The notes: generated from the sequence alone by a model not told the origin. 64,000 bases of DNA from an uncultured Gammaproteobacteria bacterium (GCA_958295835.1 OY282378.1:947001-1011000), one strand, 5' to 3'; shown: positions 37,354 to 46,501, counted from the stretch's first letter. Numbers and translations are program-made.

Positions 37354-39126
37354 ATGGACGACACCGGGCGCCTTCCGCCCCGCTGCCTCTCGCTGGATCT
37401 CGAAATCGGCCGCCGGGACGGCCGCATCCACGCCTTCGCCGCGGTGCGTGCGGAGACCGAAGAGGCCCTCACCTTTCACGGCGACGCGTTGGGCCTGGCG
37501 CTGGCGAGGCTGGACGCTTTCGCCGGCGGCGCGGACTGCCTGTTGGGCCACAACCTGATCAAGTTCGATCTGCCACATCTGCGCGCGGTGAACCCCGATC
37601 TCCGGCTCTTGCGGCTTCCCGCGGTGGATACGCTGTGGCTCAACCCCTTGGCCTTCCCCCGCAACCCCTATCACCATCTGGTCAAGCATTACCAGGACGG
37701 GCAGCTCAAACGCGGGCGGGTGAATGACCCGGAGCTGGACGCCCGACTCGTGCTGGAGGTTTTCGGCGATCAGCAAGAGAGGTTGAAGGCGTTGCGCGAC
37801 GAGGCCCCCGACCTGCTGGCGGCCTGGCATTGGCTGGCCACGACGGATCGTGCCGGCGCGGGATTCGATGCATTCTTCGCCGCCGTCCGCGGCGCGCCGC
37901 GGCCCTCCGGCGCCCAGGCGCATGCGGCGATCCGCGAGCGGCTCGCGGGTGCGGCCTGCGAGAACCATTGCCGCGAAATCCTGGCCGATCCGGCACGGCA
38001 TGGCTGGGCACTGGCCTACGCCCTGGCCTGGCTGTCGGTGGCCGGGGGCAACTCGGTGATGCCGCCCTGGGTACGGCACCAGTTCCCCGAAGCCGGCGTG
38101 CTGGTGCGCCGGTTGCGGGATACCGCCTGCAACGATCCCGCCTGTGGCTGGTGCCGGGAGCGGCACGACGCACGCAAGGAGCTCGCGCGCTGGTTCGGCT
38201 TCGGCGACTTCCGCCCGGAGCCGATGGGCGGCGACGGCCGGCCCATGCAGCGTTCCATCGTCGAGGCGGCGATGGCCGGGGAGAGCGTGCTCGGCATCCT
38301 GCCCACGGGCACCGGCAAGTCGCTGTGCTACCAGATCCCGGCCCTGTCCCGTTACGACAAGACCGGCGCCCTGACCGTGGTGATCTCGCCTCTGGTGGCG
38401 CTCATGGCGGATCAGGTGGCGGGCCTCGAAAGGCGCGGCATCGGCTCCTGCGTGACCGTCAACGGATTGCTGTCCATGCCCGAACGCAAGGAGGCGCTGG
38501 ACCGGGTGCGCCTGGGCGACGCGGGCATCCTCATCGTCGCGCCGGAGCAGCTCCGCAGCCTGGCCGTGCGCCGGGCCCTGGAGCAGCGCGAGATCGGCGC
38601 CTGGGTGCTGGACGAGGCGCATTGCCTCTCGCGCTGGAGCCACGACTTCCGGCCCGACTACCGTTACGTGGCACGCTTCATTAAAGAAAGGGCCGCGGAT
38701 GCGCAGGTGCTGTGTCTGACCGCCACCGCCAAGCCCGACGTGAAGGAGGACATCCGCGCCCACTTCCGCGACCGGCTCGACATCGATCTCAGGGTCTTCG
38801 ACGGCGGCGCCAGCCGCACCAACCTGGAGTTCGTCGTGGTGCGGACCACTCCGGGCGAGAAGTTCGCACACCTCCACCAGATCCTGGCGGCCGACCTGCC
38901 TCCGGAAACGCCGGGCGGCGCCATCGTCTACTGCGCGACGCGTCGGCGAAGCGAGGACGTTGCCCAATTCCTGCGCGAGAAGGACATCGCCGCGGACCAC
39001 TTCCATGCCGGCCTGTCGCCGGAGATCAAGAAGACCGTCCAGCAGCGCTTCATCGAAGGCGGCTCGCGGGTGATCGCCGCTACCAACGCCTTCGGCATAG
39101 GCATCGACAAGCCGGACGTGCGGCTG
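37354..39126 (+). pseudogene. 5' part of a split exonuclease-RecQ-UvrD helicase gene
   Basis: The first about 200 residues form a DnaQ-like DEDD exonuclease (LSLDLEIG, LLGHNLIKFDLPHL, NDPELDARL). A RecQ helicase follows with Walker A GILPTGTGKSLCYQ, motif Ia ISPLVALMADQ, DEAH box WVLDEAHCLSRW, motif III LCLTATAK, motif IV IVYCATRR and motif V ATNAFGIGIDKPDVRL. At about 39126 the match ends: the expected HxDxPxSxExYxQExGRAGRDG motif VI is absent and unrelated sequence runs on to a stop at 39336. The 3' part, a UvrD-like helicase, reappears at 42846. The ATG at 37354 (GGGGAG upstream) is preferred over a TTG at 37309. Without motif VI the RecQ ATPase is expected to be dead. Confidence 0.8.
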
Positions 39127-39161
39127 CATGGAGGCTCCATCGACGAATGCCAGGTTGGTGA

Positions 39162-39192
39162 CGTGCCGATGGCACGGACGGCGGTCGGCAGG
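39162..39192 (+). repeat. Left copy of a 31-bp exact direct repeat bounding a cassette
   Basis: The 31 bases beginning CGTGCCGATGGCACGGACGG recur exactly at 40729-40759, same orientation. The left copy lies 36 bases after the point where the RecQ homology ends. The block itself contains the palindrome GTGCCGATGGCAC. Confidence 0.85.
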
Positions 39193-39246
39193 GTATATTG
39201 GATGCCGGTGCCCCAGGGTCACCGGCAGTCGATGGAGGGCAGCACG

Positions 39247-39336
39247 ATGAAACGGTTGATGTTGGGCATTATCCTCGCCGCGGGGGGGCTCGCGATGCCG
39301 GTGCAGGCACCCGACCCCAAGGCCGCAGCCTTTTAG
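39247..39336 (+). CDS. Signal-peptide mini-ORF (29 aa), truncated secreted protein
   Basis: The ORF MKRLMLGIILAAGGLAMPVQA followed by PDPKAAAF has a textbook signal peptide with a basic start, a hydrophobic core and cleavage after VQA, then stops after eight residues. GGAGGG lies 7 bases before the ATG. It is in the same frame as the helicase remnant, so it shares its stop. Either a secreted protein lost its mature part, or a very short peptide is exported. There is no database evidence available to choose. Confidence 0.4.
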   Translation: MKRLMLGIILAAGGLAMPVQAPDPKAAAF

Positions 39337-39435
39337 GGTTGACGCCCATGCGGTCGTCGCCAAGGGTATTCATGCCGCGACGCATCCAGCGACAGGACGC
39401 TGGACTACACAGCACCACCCAAGAGGAGAGAACCA

Positions 39436-39717
39436 ATGGAAACGCCGAATGAAATGCGAATGAAGGTCACGCACAAGGCATCCACGGACGCCGACTTCCG
39501 CGCCCGGCTGGTCAGCGACCCGAAGGCAGCCATCGGCGCAGAGCTCGGCGTCAGCCTGCCGGCAGGACTGACCGTCGAGGTCCACGAGGAGAGCGCCGAG
39601 ACGGCGCATCTCGTCCTTCCTCCCCCCAGCAAGTTGAGCGAGAGCGACTTGCACGCGGTCGCAGGAGGGTTCTTTGGCTCCAGTATGGGGCAGGCAAACA
39701 GCCTCTTGAACTGGTAA
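39436..39717 (+). CDS. NHLP-type RiPP precursor peptide (orphan)
   Basis: A 93-aa peptide resembling nitrile-hydratase-like leader peptides (NHLP family of ribosomal natural-product precursors). The leader is nitrile hydratase alpha-like: DADFRARLVSDPKAAIGAEL, then GVSLPAGLTVEVHEES and AHLVLPPPSKLSESDLHAV. It ends in the double-glycine cleavage site AVAGG. The core would be FFGSSMGQANSLLNW, 15 residues, with three Ser and no Cys or Thr. AGGAGAG lies before the ATG at 39436. A strong terminator hairpin follows. No LanM, YcaO, radical SAM or peptidase-containing ABC transporter gene is in the window, so its maturation enzymes are elsewhere or lost. Confidence 0.8.
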   Translation: METPNEMRMKVTHKASTDADFRARLVSDPKAAIGAELGVSLPAGLTVEVHEESAETAHLVLPPPSKLSESDLHAVAGGFFGSSMGQANSLLNW

Positions 39718-39725
39718 GCCGCGAC

Positions 39726-39757
39726 GGGGCGAGCCCTCGCCCTCCGAGGCTCGCCCC
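39726..39757 (+). terminator. Intrinsic-terminator-like hairpin after the RiPP precursor
   Basis: GGGGCGAGCC at 39726-39735 pairs perfectly with GGCTCGCCCC at 39748-39757 around a 12-base loop, nine bases after the precursor stop codon. It is followed by a C-tract and TTC rather than a U-tract. Its placement supports a single-gene transcript for the precursor. Confidence 0.65.
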
Positions 39758-39903
39758 CCCCCTTCATCGGCGTGATTACGCCAGGGCCGAGAGCACCGTG
39801 CGCACCGTCAGGCAATCAGCCGGGTTCGCCGAGGCTGGCGCGGTTCAGCCGAACCCCGTTACCCTGCCGGTCGCACGCCCGCCGGCCCACACCGGACAGA
39901 GAC

Positions 39904-40005
39904 ATGAGCGCCGTCGCCTTCGACACCCTCAGCGGCGCCCGCGACCTCGAAGCGGCCGGCATCGAGCGCCGACAAGCCGAAGCCACCGCCGGCGGGGTGC
40001 CGTAG
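39904..40005 (+). pseudogene. Truncated DUF1640 gene, 5' fragment
   Basis: Starts MSAVAFDTLSGARDLEAAGI and continues ERRQAEATAGGVP, then stops. It is nearly identical to the first 30 residues of the complete gene at 42302, and about 65 bases of upstream DNA are also shared (GGTTACCCTGCCG-type block at about 39847-39880 and 42241-42272). So the promoter region and first codons were duplicated together. Confidence 0.75.
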
Positions 40006-40050
40006 CCGCCTCAAAGGCGACGGTGATCACCAGGAGACCGAGGGACACAC

Positions 40051-40108
40051 CATGAGCGCCGCCGCCTTCGACACCCTCACCGCCGCTCGTGACATCGAAG
40101 TTGAGGGC
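40051..40108 (+). pseudogene. Second truncated DUF1640 5' fragment
   Basis: Begins MSAAAFDTLTAARDIE, the conserved DUF1640 start, and loses similarity after about 17 codons where it runs into the 3' end of the opposing low-GC gene. A third copy of the same 5' segment within 2.3 kb. Confidence 0.65.
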
Positions 40109-40487
40109 AGGCATCCTTACAGTTCTGTCGCGTCTCATCGGCTAGTTGGACAACGATCTGTTCTACATCGAGAGACTGCTTGTACGCCTTCTCTGCAGCC
40201 TCTTCGGCGCACCGTGCGAATGCATCGGAATGCCCCCCAATTGCTTGTTTGACAGCGCGCCAATGTACATTGGCTTTTGTACCTGCGCTGCGTGCATCCT
40301 GTTTTACTTCCTCAATCTCTTCCAATAGTCCTTTAGCCTTTTTGTATCGCTGCCATTCGTCTAGGTCTTCGTAGATGAGAGACATAGAATCGACCTTGAT
40401 TTTCATGGCCCTTTCTCGGGCTCTGAGAACGCGCTCCGCAGCGTCTCTGGTAGCGTCAACGTTCTGTTCAACGGTGTTCACATCCAT
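40077..40487 (-). CDS. Hypothetical all-helical cytoplasmic protein of lower GC
   Basis: A 136-aa protein I do not recognise. It is highly charged and predicted wholly helical, with heptad-like spacing in the N-terminal half (VEQNVDATRDAAERVLRARE) and in LLEEIEEVKQDARSAGTKAN; Cys residues occur at the C-terminus (QNCKDACPQLRCHERR). AAGGAG is only one base from an ATG at 40493 but seven from the ATG at 40487, so the second, MDVNTVEQ, is chosen. Base composition is clearly lower in GC than the neighbours, indicating recent transfer. The last codons overlap the DUF1640 fragment on the other strand, so the natural C-terminus may be lost. Confidence 0.6.
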   Translation of the reverse strand: MDVNTVEQNVDATRDAAERVLRARERAMKIKVDSMSLIYEDLDEWQRYKKAKGLLEEIEEVKQDARSAGTKANVHWRAVKQAIGGHSDAFARCAEEAAEKAYKQSLDVEQIVVQLADETRQNCKDACPQLRCHERR

Positions 40488-40728
40488 AGTCATGCTCCTT
40501 CGGCCAGGTACTCTATCGCCGATCCAGACCGGACCGCGCGAGGCTCGTTGACCCTCAAATTGTTCTTTTAGCACATTTTCGACGTACTCGCCCCTCGCAC
40601 CGCCCCCGCCCTGGTGCACCAGCGGACGCGCTGATGCGCGTGCCCTGCCGGCCCAGGACCCCCCGGCTCCGAAGGGCAGGCGAGCGCCGCCGGCGCTGGC
40701 ACCCTTCGGGTGAAGGAAAGTGGTTGAC

Positions 40729-40759
40729 CGTGCCGATGGCACGGACGGCGGTCGGCAGG
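40729..40759 (+). repeat. Right copy of the 31-bp direct repeat
   Basis: Exact match to 39162-39192. The two copies bound 1.57 kb that holds the signal-peptide mini-ORF, the RiPP precursor, two DUF1640 fragments and the low-GC helical gene. A recombinational insertion or duplication boundary is the simplest reading. Confidence 0.85.
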
Positions 40760-40785
40760 ATGGCCAGTCGGCGGCACCGACCGGC

Positions 40786-41922
40786 TCAAAGCCCGTGAAG
40801 CTCACTGCAGCGTTGCCGATGGTGTTCTAGAAGCTTCACCATGACCGCATGAACATCGCTACGCGGGCCGCCGTCACGGTCATAGCTGGCGTAATAGGCA
40901 ACGACCAATACATCAACCGCCTGTTGATCGGCGGCTTCATAGGCAGCTTTCGCCTGTTGCTTGGCGGCTTCGTAGGCAGCACGGGCATCTCGCGTGGCGG
41001 CGTCGCGGGCATCGTCCGCCTGTTGCCGGGCGGGTTTGTAGGCAGCATCCGCCTGTTGCTTAGCGGCTTCGTAGGCATCTTTCGCCTGTCGAAGAGCGGC
41101 CTTTTTCGCCTGTTGCGCGGCGTCGCGGGCATCGTCCGCCTGTTGCAGGGCGGCTTCGTAGGCTTCTCCCGCCTGTCGATAGGCGGCTTCGTAGGCATCT
41201 TTCGCCTGTCGAAGAGCGGCCTTTTTCGCCTGTTGCGCGGCGTCGCGGGCATCTCTCGCCTGTTGCAGGGCGGCTTTGTAGGCATCGTTCGCCTGTTTCT
41301 CTGCGGCACGGAAGGCAGCTTGGGCATCTCCCGCCGTTTGCTTGGCGGCGGTGCTGGCTTCTCTCGCCTGTTGCCGGGCGGCTTCGTAGACAGCACGGGC
41401 ATCTCGCGTGGTGGCGTCGCGGGCATCTCTCGCCTGTTTCTTTGCGGCAAGGAAGGCAGCACGGGGATCTCCCGCCGTTTGCTTGGCGGCGGCGGTGCTG
41501 GCTTCTCTCGCCTGTTGCGTGGCGGCTTCGTGGGCAGCACGGGCATCTCGCAGGGCGGCTTCGTAGGCATCTTGCGCCTGTTTCTTGGCGGCGTCGAAGG
41601 CATCATGCGCCCGTGCCCAGGCGGCTCGGTCATCCGCCTTTGCGGCGGTGCTGGCTTCTCTCGCCTGTTGCAGGGCGGCTTCGTAGGCAGCTTCCACCGG
41701 TCGCAGGGCGGCATAGTAGGCATCGTTCGCCTGTTGCTCGGCGGCGGAGCGGGCATCTTTCGCCTGTTGCAGGGCGGCTTCGTAGACAGCATCAGCCTCC
41801 GCGTATCCCGCGCAGGCTTCAATACTCGGGTTGTTGTTGTCCGCTTGGAGTGCACCCGACCCCGCCAGCGCCGCCAACAACACGCACCACAACACCCGTA
41901 CTCTCGTTGACTTCGGCTTCAT
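40786..41922 (-). CDS. Exported Ala-rich coiled-coil repeat protein
   Basis: A 378-aa protein with a signal peptide (MKPKSTRVRVLWCVLLAALAG, cleavage near LQA) and about 300 residues of degenerate repeats of the type YEAALQQAKDARDAA, rich in Ala, Gln, Arg, Lys and Asp, with Tyr spaced regularly. A long single helix or coiled coil in the periplasm or cell surface is expected. The final about 40 residues (LVVAYYASYDRDGG onward) are non-repetitive. GAGGAA precedes the ATG at 41922. Repeats of about 20 bases containing TCAAAGCCCGTG flank it (40778-40796 and 41956-41974). No function is assigned; similar lengths are found in TolA-like or stalk-forming helices. Confidence 0.7.
   Translation of the reverse strand: MKPKSTRVRVLWCVLLAALAGSGALQADNNNPSIEACAGYAEADAVYEAALQQAKDARSAAEQQANDAYYAALRPVEAAYEAALQQAREASTAAKADDRAAWARAHDAFDAAKKQAQDAYEAALRDARAAHEAATQQAREASTAAAKQTAGDPRAAFLAAKKQARDARDATTRDARAVYEAARQQAREASTAAKQTAGDAQAAFRAAEKQANDAYKAALQQARDARDAAQQAKKAALRQAKDAYEAAYRQAGEAYEAALQQADDARDAAQQAKKAALRQAKDAYEAAKQQADAAYKPARQQADDARDAATRDARAAYEAAKQQAKAAYEAADQQAVDVLVVAYYASYDRDGGPRSDVHAVMVKLLEHHRQRCSELHGL
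41063..41253. repeat. 120-base-period DNA repeat inside the Ala-rich gene
   Basis: The 71 bases at 41063-41133 are identical to 41183-41253, exactly 120 bases (40 codons) apart, and the segment between is similar. This is recent in-frame tandem expansion, so the protein length is likely variable between strains. Confidence 0.85.
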
Positions 41923-42301
41923 CGTTTCCTCCCCGTCAGTGTGTCGGCCCACCGCCGACAGGGTCAAAGCCCGTGCAGCATACAACGGCAGCGTTCACGG
42001 CATGAGAGCGGTATCGGCCTCGATGGTGCGCCAGTCCGGCGGTACGTCCCAGGTCATTCAGCCGGACGTGGTAGAGCACTGCGAACCGGCATCGACCTCG
42101 GCGCGGGTTGAGTAACGTCCGCGCGAAGCAGCCTGTACGCCACGGACGGGCGGAACCACGGGGCGCGCTCAATGCCGAGCAGCGACCACGGGGCACCCGT
42201 GGCGCGTCAGAGCACGGTTCGCCGGCAGGCTGGCGCGTTCCCGCCGAACCCGGTTACCCTGCCGACCGCACGCCGACAGCGGAACTGCCCAGGACGGTGA
42301 C
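41923..42301. other. 379-base gap between the Ala-rich gene and DUF1640
   Basis: Holds the right copy of the TCAAAGCCCGTG repeat (41956-41974) and, from about 42200, the duplicated upstream block of DUF1640 genes. The leftward strand at the start is the likely promoter region of the Ala-rich gene. I see no convincing gene in 41980-42200. Confidence 0.5.
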
Positions 42302-42700
42302 ATGAGCGCCGTCGCCTTCGACACCCTCACCGCCGCACGCGACCTCGAAGCGGCCGGCATCGAGCGCCGACAAGCCGAAGCCATCGCCGGCACGGTCCGT
42401 ACCGCCGCCGCCGACCGGGATGCACTGGCGACGAAGGCGGACCTTGCCGAGCTCCGAGCCGACCTCGCCGAACATCGTGCAGCAACCACCACCGACCTCG
42501 CCGAGCTCGAAGCCCGGCTGACGGCACGCATGGACACCTTCACGACGAAGATGGACACCTTCGCCACGAAGATGGACACCTTCGCCACGAAGGCCGATCT
42601 TGCCGGCGTGCGCTCCGAGCTCGGGACGATCCGATGGTCCGTCGGCTTGATCGCCGCCTTCCTGTTCGCCATCGGCCTTCGAGTGTTCGGCTTGATCTGA
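42302..42700 (+). CDS. DUF1640 family coiled-coil membrane protein
   Basis: A 132-aa protein with a conserved start (MSAVAFDTLTAARDLEAAGI), a helical region with repeats of MDTFATK, and one C-terminal transmembrane helix (WSVGLIAAFLFAIGLRVFGL). DUF1640 shares its layout with the mitochondrial CCDC90/MCUR1 family: head, coiled coil and membrane anchor, forming trimeric stalks. The MDTF(T/A)TK unit is repeated three times at DNA level (42532-42594). Function in bacteria is unknown. It is the intact version of the fragments at 39904 and 40051 and a relative of 63362. Confidence 0.8.
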   Translation: MSAVAFDTLTAARDLEAAGIERRQAEAIAGTVRTAAADRDALATKADLAELRADLAEHRAATTTDLAELEARLTARMDTFTTKMDTFATKMDTFATKADLAGVRSELGTIRWSVGLIAAFLFAIGLRVFGLI

Positions 42701-42845
42701 CCAGGTGCCTGCCGCACCGCGTTTCCGGAAGTGCGCCACGTGGCGCGCACTTCCCCCCGGACAGCGACCGATATCGGCGCCAGAGCCGTAGACTCACCGC
42801 AGCGCCGACAGGTGCGGCTCCCACTCCACCGCGCCTTGTGCGAGG

Positions 42846-45800
42846 AGTGAGGACGCCGCGTTCGAGCGCGACTCCGCGACCGACGACACCCGGGTGCGCA
42901 CCGCCATCTCCTGGCTGGGGGAGGCGCAGCTTCTGAGCCGCGAGGAGAATCGGGTGCAGGTGTTCCCGTCTTCTCTGCGGGTGGGGTCGGTGGCGGAGGC
43001 GCGTGATCGGCTCGCGCGGAAAACCGATCTTCGGGAAGCCTACCGCGGCCAGCTACTGGCCATCGCCGAGACCCTGATCGACGCGAACCCGGACGAGGGC
43101 CTCTCCACCGACGAGCTGATGGGAATCTCCGGGCTGAGCGCGGAAGGCGTGCGCGGCGCCATGTACGACCTGGAGCGGCTGGGCGTCGCCAGCAACGACA
43201 CCGTGCTCACCGCGTTCGTGCACGCCGGGGTGGTGCGTGCCTCGCGCAAGCGCTTCGAGGAGTCGACGGCGCTGGAACGCGCCCTGATCGCCGATCTGAA
43301 GGAAACGGCCCCGGACATGGGCAAGGGCGACGCCTCGACCCTCCATCTGCGCATCGCCACCCAGCGGCTCAAGGACACCCTCGAGGAAGCCGGCCACGAT
43401 CCCGTCCGCGTCCTGCCGGAGCGCGTATGGCGCACGCTCCGCGGCATCGCCGGGGACGGCCGCGGCGAGGAGAGCGGCAAGGGCAGCCTGGGGCTGCGCC
43501 GGCGAGACCCGGAGACGGTGCGGGTGACCCTCCAACGCAATTGGAAGGCGCTTGCGGAGACCGCGGAGCGCCGCCGCAGTGCCGCGCGGCGCCTGCTGGA
43601 TCATTTGCTCGACCGCCTGCCGTCCGGCAGCCGGGGCACGGATCTGCTGGCCGAGACCACACTCGGCAAGTTGCTGGACGCGCTCCGTTCCGACCTGGAG
43701 CTGAAAGCCAGGGTCAAGGATCCCGAGAAGCTTCTGGACCGCGCTCTGTTGTGGCTGCACGAGCAGGAGGTCGTCCGCCTCAACAAGGGGCTGGCGGTGT
43801 TCCGGCCCGCCATGTCCATCCACCTGAGCGAGGATCGGCGCGGCTTCGTCAATGCCGACTTCGCGCCGCTCAAGCTCCATTACGAAGACCAGGTGTTGCA
43901 GGTCCACGTGATGGCGGAGTTCGCACAACGGGGCCTCGACGCCATGGCGGACGCGCTGCGCCTTGCGATGGATTATTTCAGTTCGAGCCAGGAAGACTTC
44001 CTGCGCCGCTGGCTGCCGGACCGGGACGGGGATCTGTCGCGGCAGACCACGCCGGCGTCCTGGCGGCGCATCGTCGAGAGCCTGAAGAACCCCGTCCAGC
44101 AGCGCATCGTGGCCGACGAGCGGGAGCAGACCAACGTGCTGGTGCTGGCCGGCCCAGGCTCCGGCAAGACCCGGGTGCTGGTGCATCGCATCGCCTGGCT
44201 GTTGCGGGTGAGGCGCGAGAACCCCCGCGGCATCATCGCCCTGGCCTACAACCGACATGCGGCGGCCGAGATCCGCCGCCGCCTCCGGGACCTGGTCGGC
44301 GACGACGCCCGCGGTGTGACCATACTCACCTGCCACGGACTCGCCATGCGCCTGGTGGGGGCCAGCTTCAGTGGCCGGGCCGGGCGCCTGGATGCAGACG
44401 TCTTCGACTTCGACGAGGTGCTGCGCCAGGCGACGGCGCTGCTGCGCGGCGAGGGGCTGCCGCCCGGCGAAACGGACGAGCACCGGGCGCGTTTGCTCGC
44501 GGGTTTCCGCTGGATACTGGTGGACGAGTACCAGGACGTCGATCGGGAGCAGTACGCGCTGATCTCCGCTCTGGCGGGCCGCACCCTGGCCGACGAGGAC
44601 GACCGGCTCAGCCTCTTCGCGGTGGGCGACGACGATCAGAACGTCTACGCCTTCGCCGGCGCCTCGGTGGAGTTCATCCGGCGTTTCGAGGCGGACTACC
44701 GGGCGAGACCCGCGTTCCTGACCGACAACTACCGCTCCACCGCCCACATCGTCGCTGCGGCCAACGCGGCCATCGAGCCGGCCGGGGAGCGGATGAAAAC
44801 CGGCCATCCCATCCACATCGACCGGGCGCGCACCCGGGCGCCGCCCGGCAGAGACTGGGAGGCACTGGACCCGGTGGCGCGCGGCCGGGTGCAGATCCTG
44901 CCGTCGCGGCGTGACCCGATCGCGCAGGCCGAGATCGCGATGGCGGAATTGCAACGCCTCTCCACCCTGGCTCCGGATTGGGACTGGTCCGCGTGCGCGG
45001 TCATCGCCCGCGAGTGGAAGTACCTGGAGCCGGTGCGGGCCTGGTGCGAGGTGCACGGCGTCCCGGTGCAGATGGGGAACGAGGAGATCCCGAGCTTCTG
45101 GCACCTGCGGGAGACCCGTGCGTTGCGAGACTGGCTGCGCGGGCGCGGGAGGACCGGGGTCGTGAATGCCGCGGAACTCCGGGAGTGGCTGGCCGGGCAG
45201 GGTCTCGATCCGGATCGGTTGCGCGGGCTTCCCCGCCAGCACGCGCCGATCCCAGATTCACGACAGGCGCCTGGTTCCGGCTCCACTGGGTCGGGGTTGA
45301 GCGCTCCGTTGTCCACCTCCAGACCTCAAGAGTCGCCCTCCAACCCCTGGATCGAGCTGCTGGGCGAAGCCGTGGAAGAGCACGCCCTGGAAAGCGGCGG
45401 AGCGGACACGCCGGTGGGCCACTTCATCGAATGGCTGGCGGAGTGGGGGCGGGACGTGCGCCGCCGGCAGCTCGGGTTGCTGCTGCTGTCCGCGCACCGC
45501 GCAAAGGGCCTGGAGTTCGACCACGTGGTAATGCTGGACGGCGGCTGGGAGGACGCCGGCCGGGGCGAGGACGTGGACGCGCCGCGCCGGCTCTACTACG
45601 TGGCCATGACCCGCGCCCGGCGGACCCTTGCGCTCATGCGCTTCGAGCCGGGGCCGAACCTGCCGCATCGGCCGGCGCTGCGCCCGCCGTCTCGGCCGGA
45701 GCCACATCCGCCGCCGACCGGGGCGGAGGAGACGCATCGCGTTCAGCCAGCGTCGCACCCGTTGCATGGCGTCGCGGCGCCGTATCCCGTTCAGCCGGGA

Positions 45801-46451
45801 TCACCCCCGTTGCCCGACGCCGCATATCCGGCAGACGGCGAGCAATCACCACCGGATGGGGTTCAGCCGGGGTCATACCCGCTGCCCGTCGCCGCGGCGC
45901 CGCATCGCGTCGAGGAGCCCGCGCCCCCGGCGTACTTTCGGAGACCGCACCCGTTGCAAGATATCCTGCCGGACGGTCCCGCGGTGCTGCATCGCGCGCC
46001 GGTGGAGATGCCGGATACCCCGGCGCTCGAATCCCGCTATCGGCGGCTCCGTCTGCGCGATGTCGATCTCGGCTTCGCGGGGCGGCACGGCGCCAAGCAT
46101 CCGATCCATCGCACCATCGCCACCCTGTCGCCCGGCGATCCTCTGCAAGTGCGCGTGGCCGCAACACGCCACCCCCGCCGAACCGGACTGCAAGACCGGT
46201 CGCCACCCGACGACGCGCCCGAAGCACACGCCGCTCCCCGACGTTGGGAGTTGCTGGATCGGACCGGCAACGTGGTGGGGCGGCTCGCCGGCGGCTTCGA
46301 TCCCCCCGTCGGGATGCCGTGCCGATCCGCAATGGTGCTGGCGGTGGTGGGTTGGAGCCGCGATGCCTCGGATCCGCAGTACCACGACGGCATCAGGTGC
46401 GAGACTTGGGAAGTCGTCGTTCCCGAACTGGTGTTCGGGCCGGAGGAGTGA
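42846..46451 (+). pseudogene. 3' part of the split exonuclease-RecQ-UvrD helicase gene
   Basis: Homology resumes at about 42846 with EDAAFERDSATDDTRVRTAISW, which lies downstream of RecQ motif VI in intact fusions, then a helical linker with winged-helix features. A UvrD/SF1 helicase follows: Walker A LVLAGPGSGKTRVLVHR, motif II WILVDEYQDVDREQ, motif III VGDDDQNVYAFAGAS, motif IV TDNYRST, motif V LSAHRAKGLEFDHV, motif VI YVAMTRARRTL. A Pro-rich spacer (about 45650-45950) precedes the C-terminal domain. The frame is open from 42792. The first in-frame start, GTG 42894, has no ribosome site, so translation is doubtful although the UvrD part is intact. About 100-150 residues including RecQ motif VI are missing between the halves. 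Confidence 0.75.
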
Positions 46452-46501
46452 TCCCGGCGAGCCCGGGCGGACCGTCTTCCGGCGGGACGGAAGCGGAGAG
46501 A

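Noticed and set aside
37267-39363. 698-codon minus-strand frame opposite the RecQ part
   Set aside because: No ribosome site or protein motif; the + strand has all helicase motifs.
40836-41855. Alternative minus-strand frame rich in Pro, Arg and Lys in the Ala-rich gene
   Set aside because: The frame of the exported protein has a signal peptide and ribosome site; the other is a by-product of the same DNA repeat.
40786-41985. Repeat array considered as CRISPR
   Set aside because: Repeats are in-frame, degenerate and contiguous without spacers, and encode a coiled coil.
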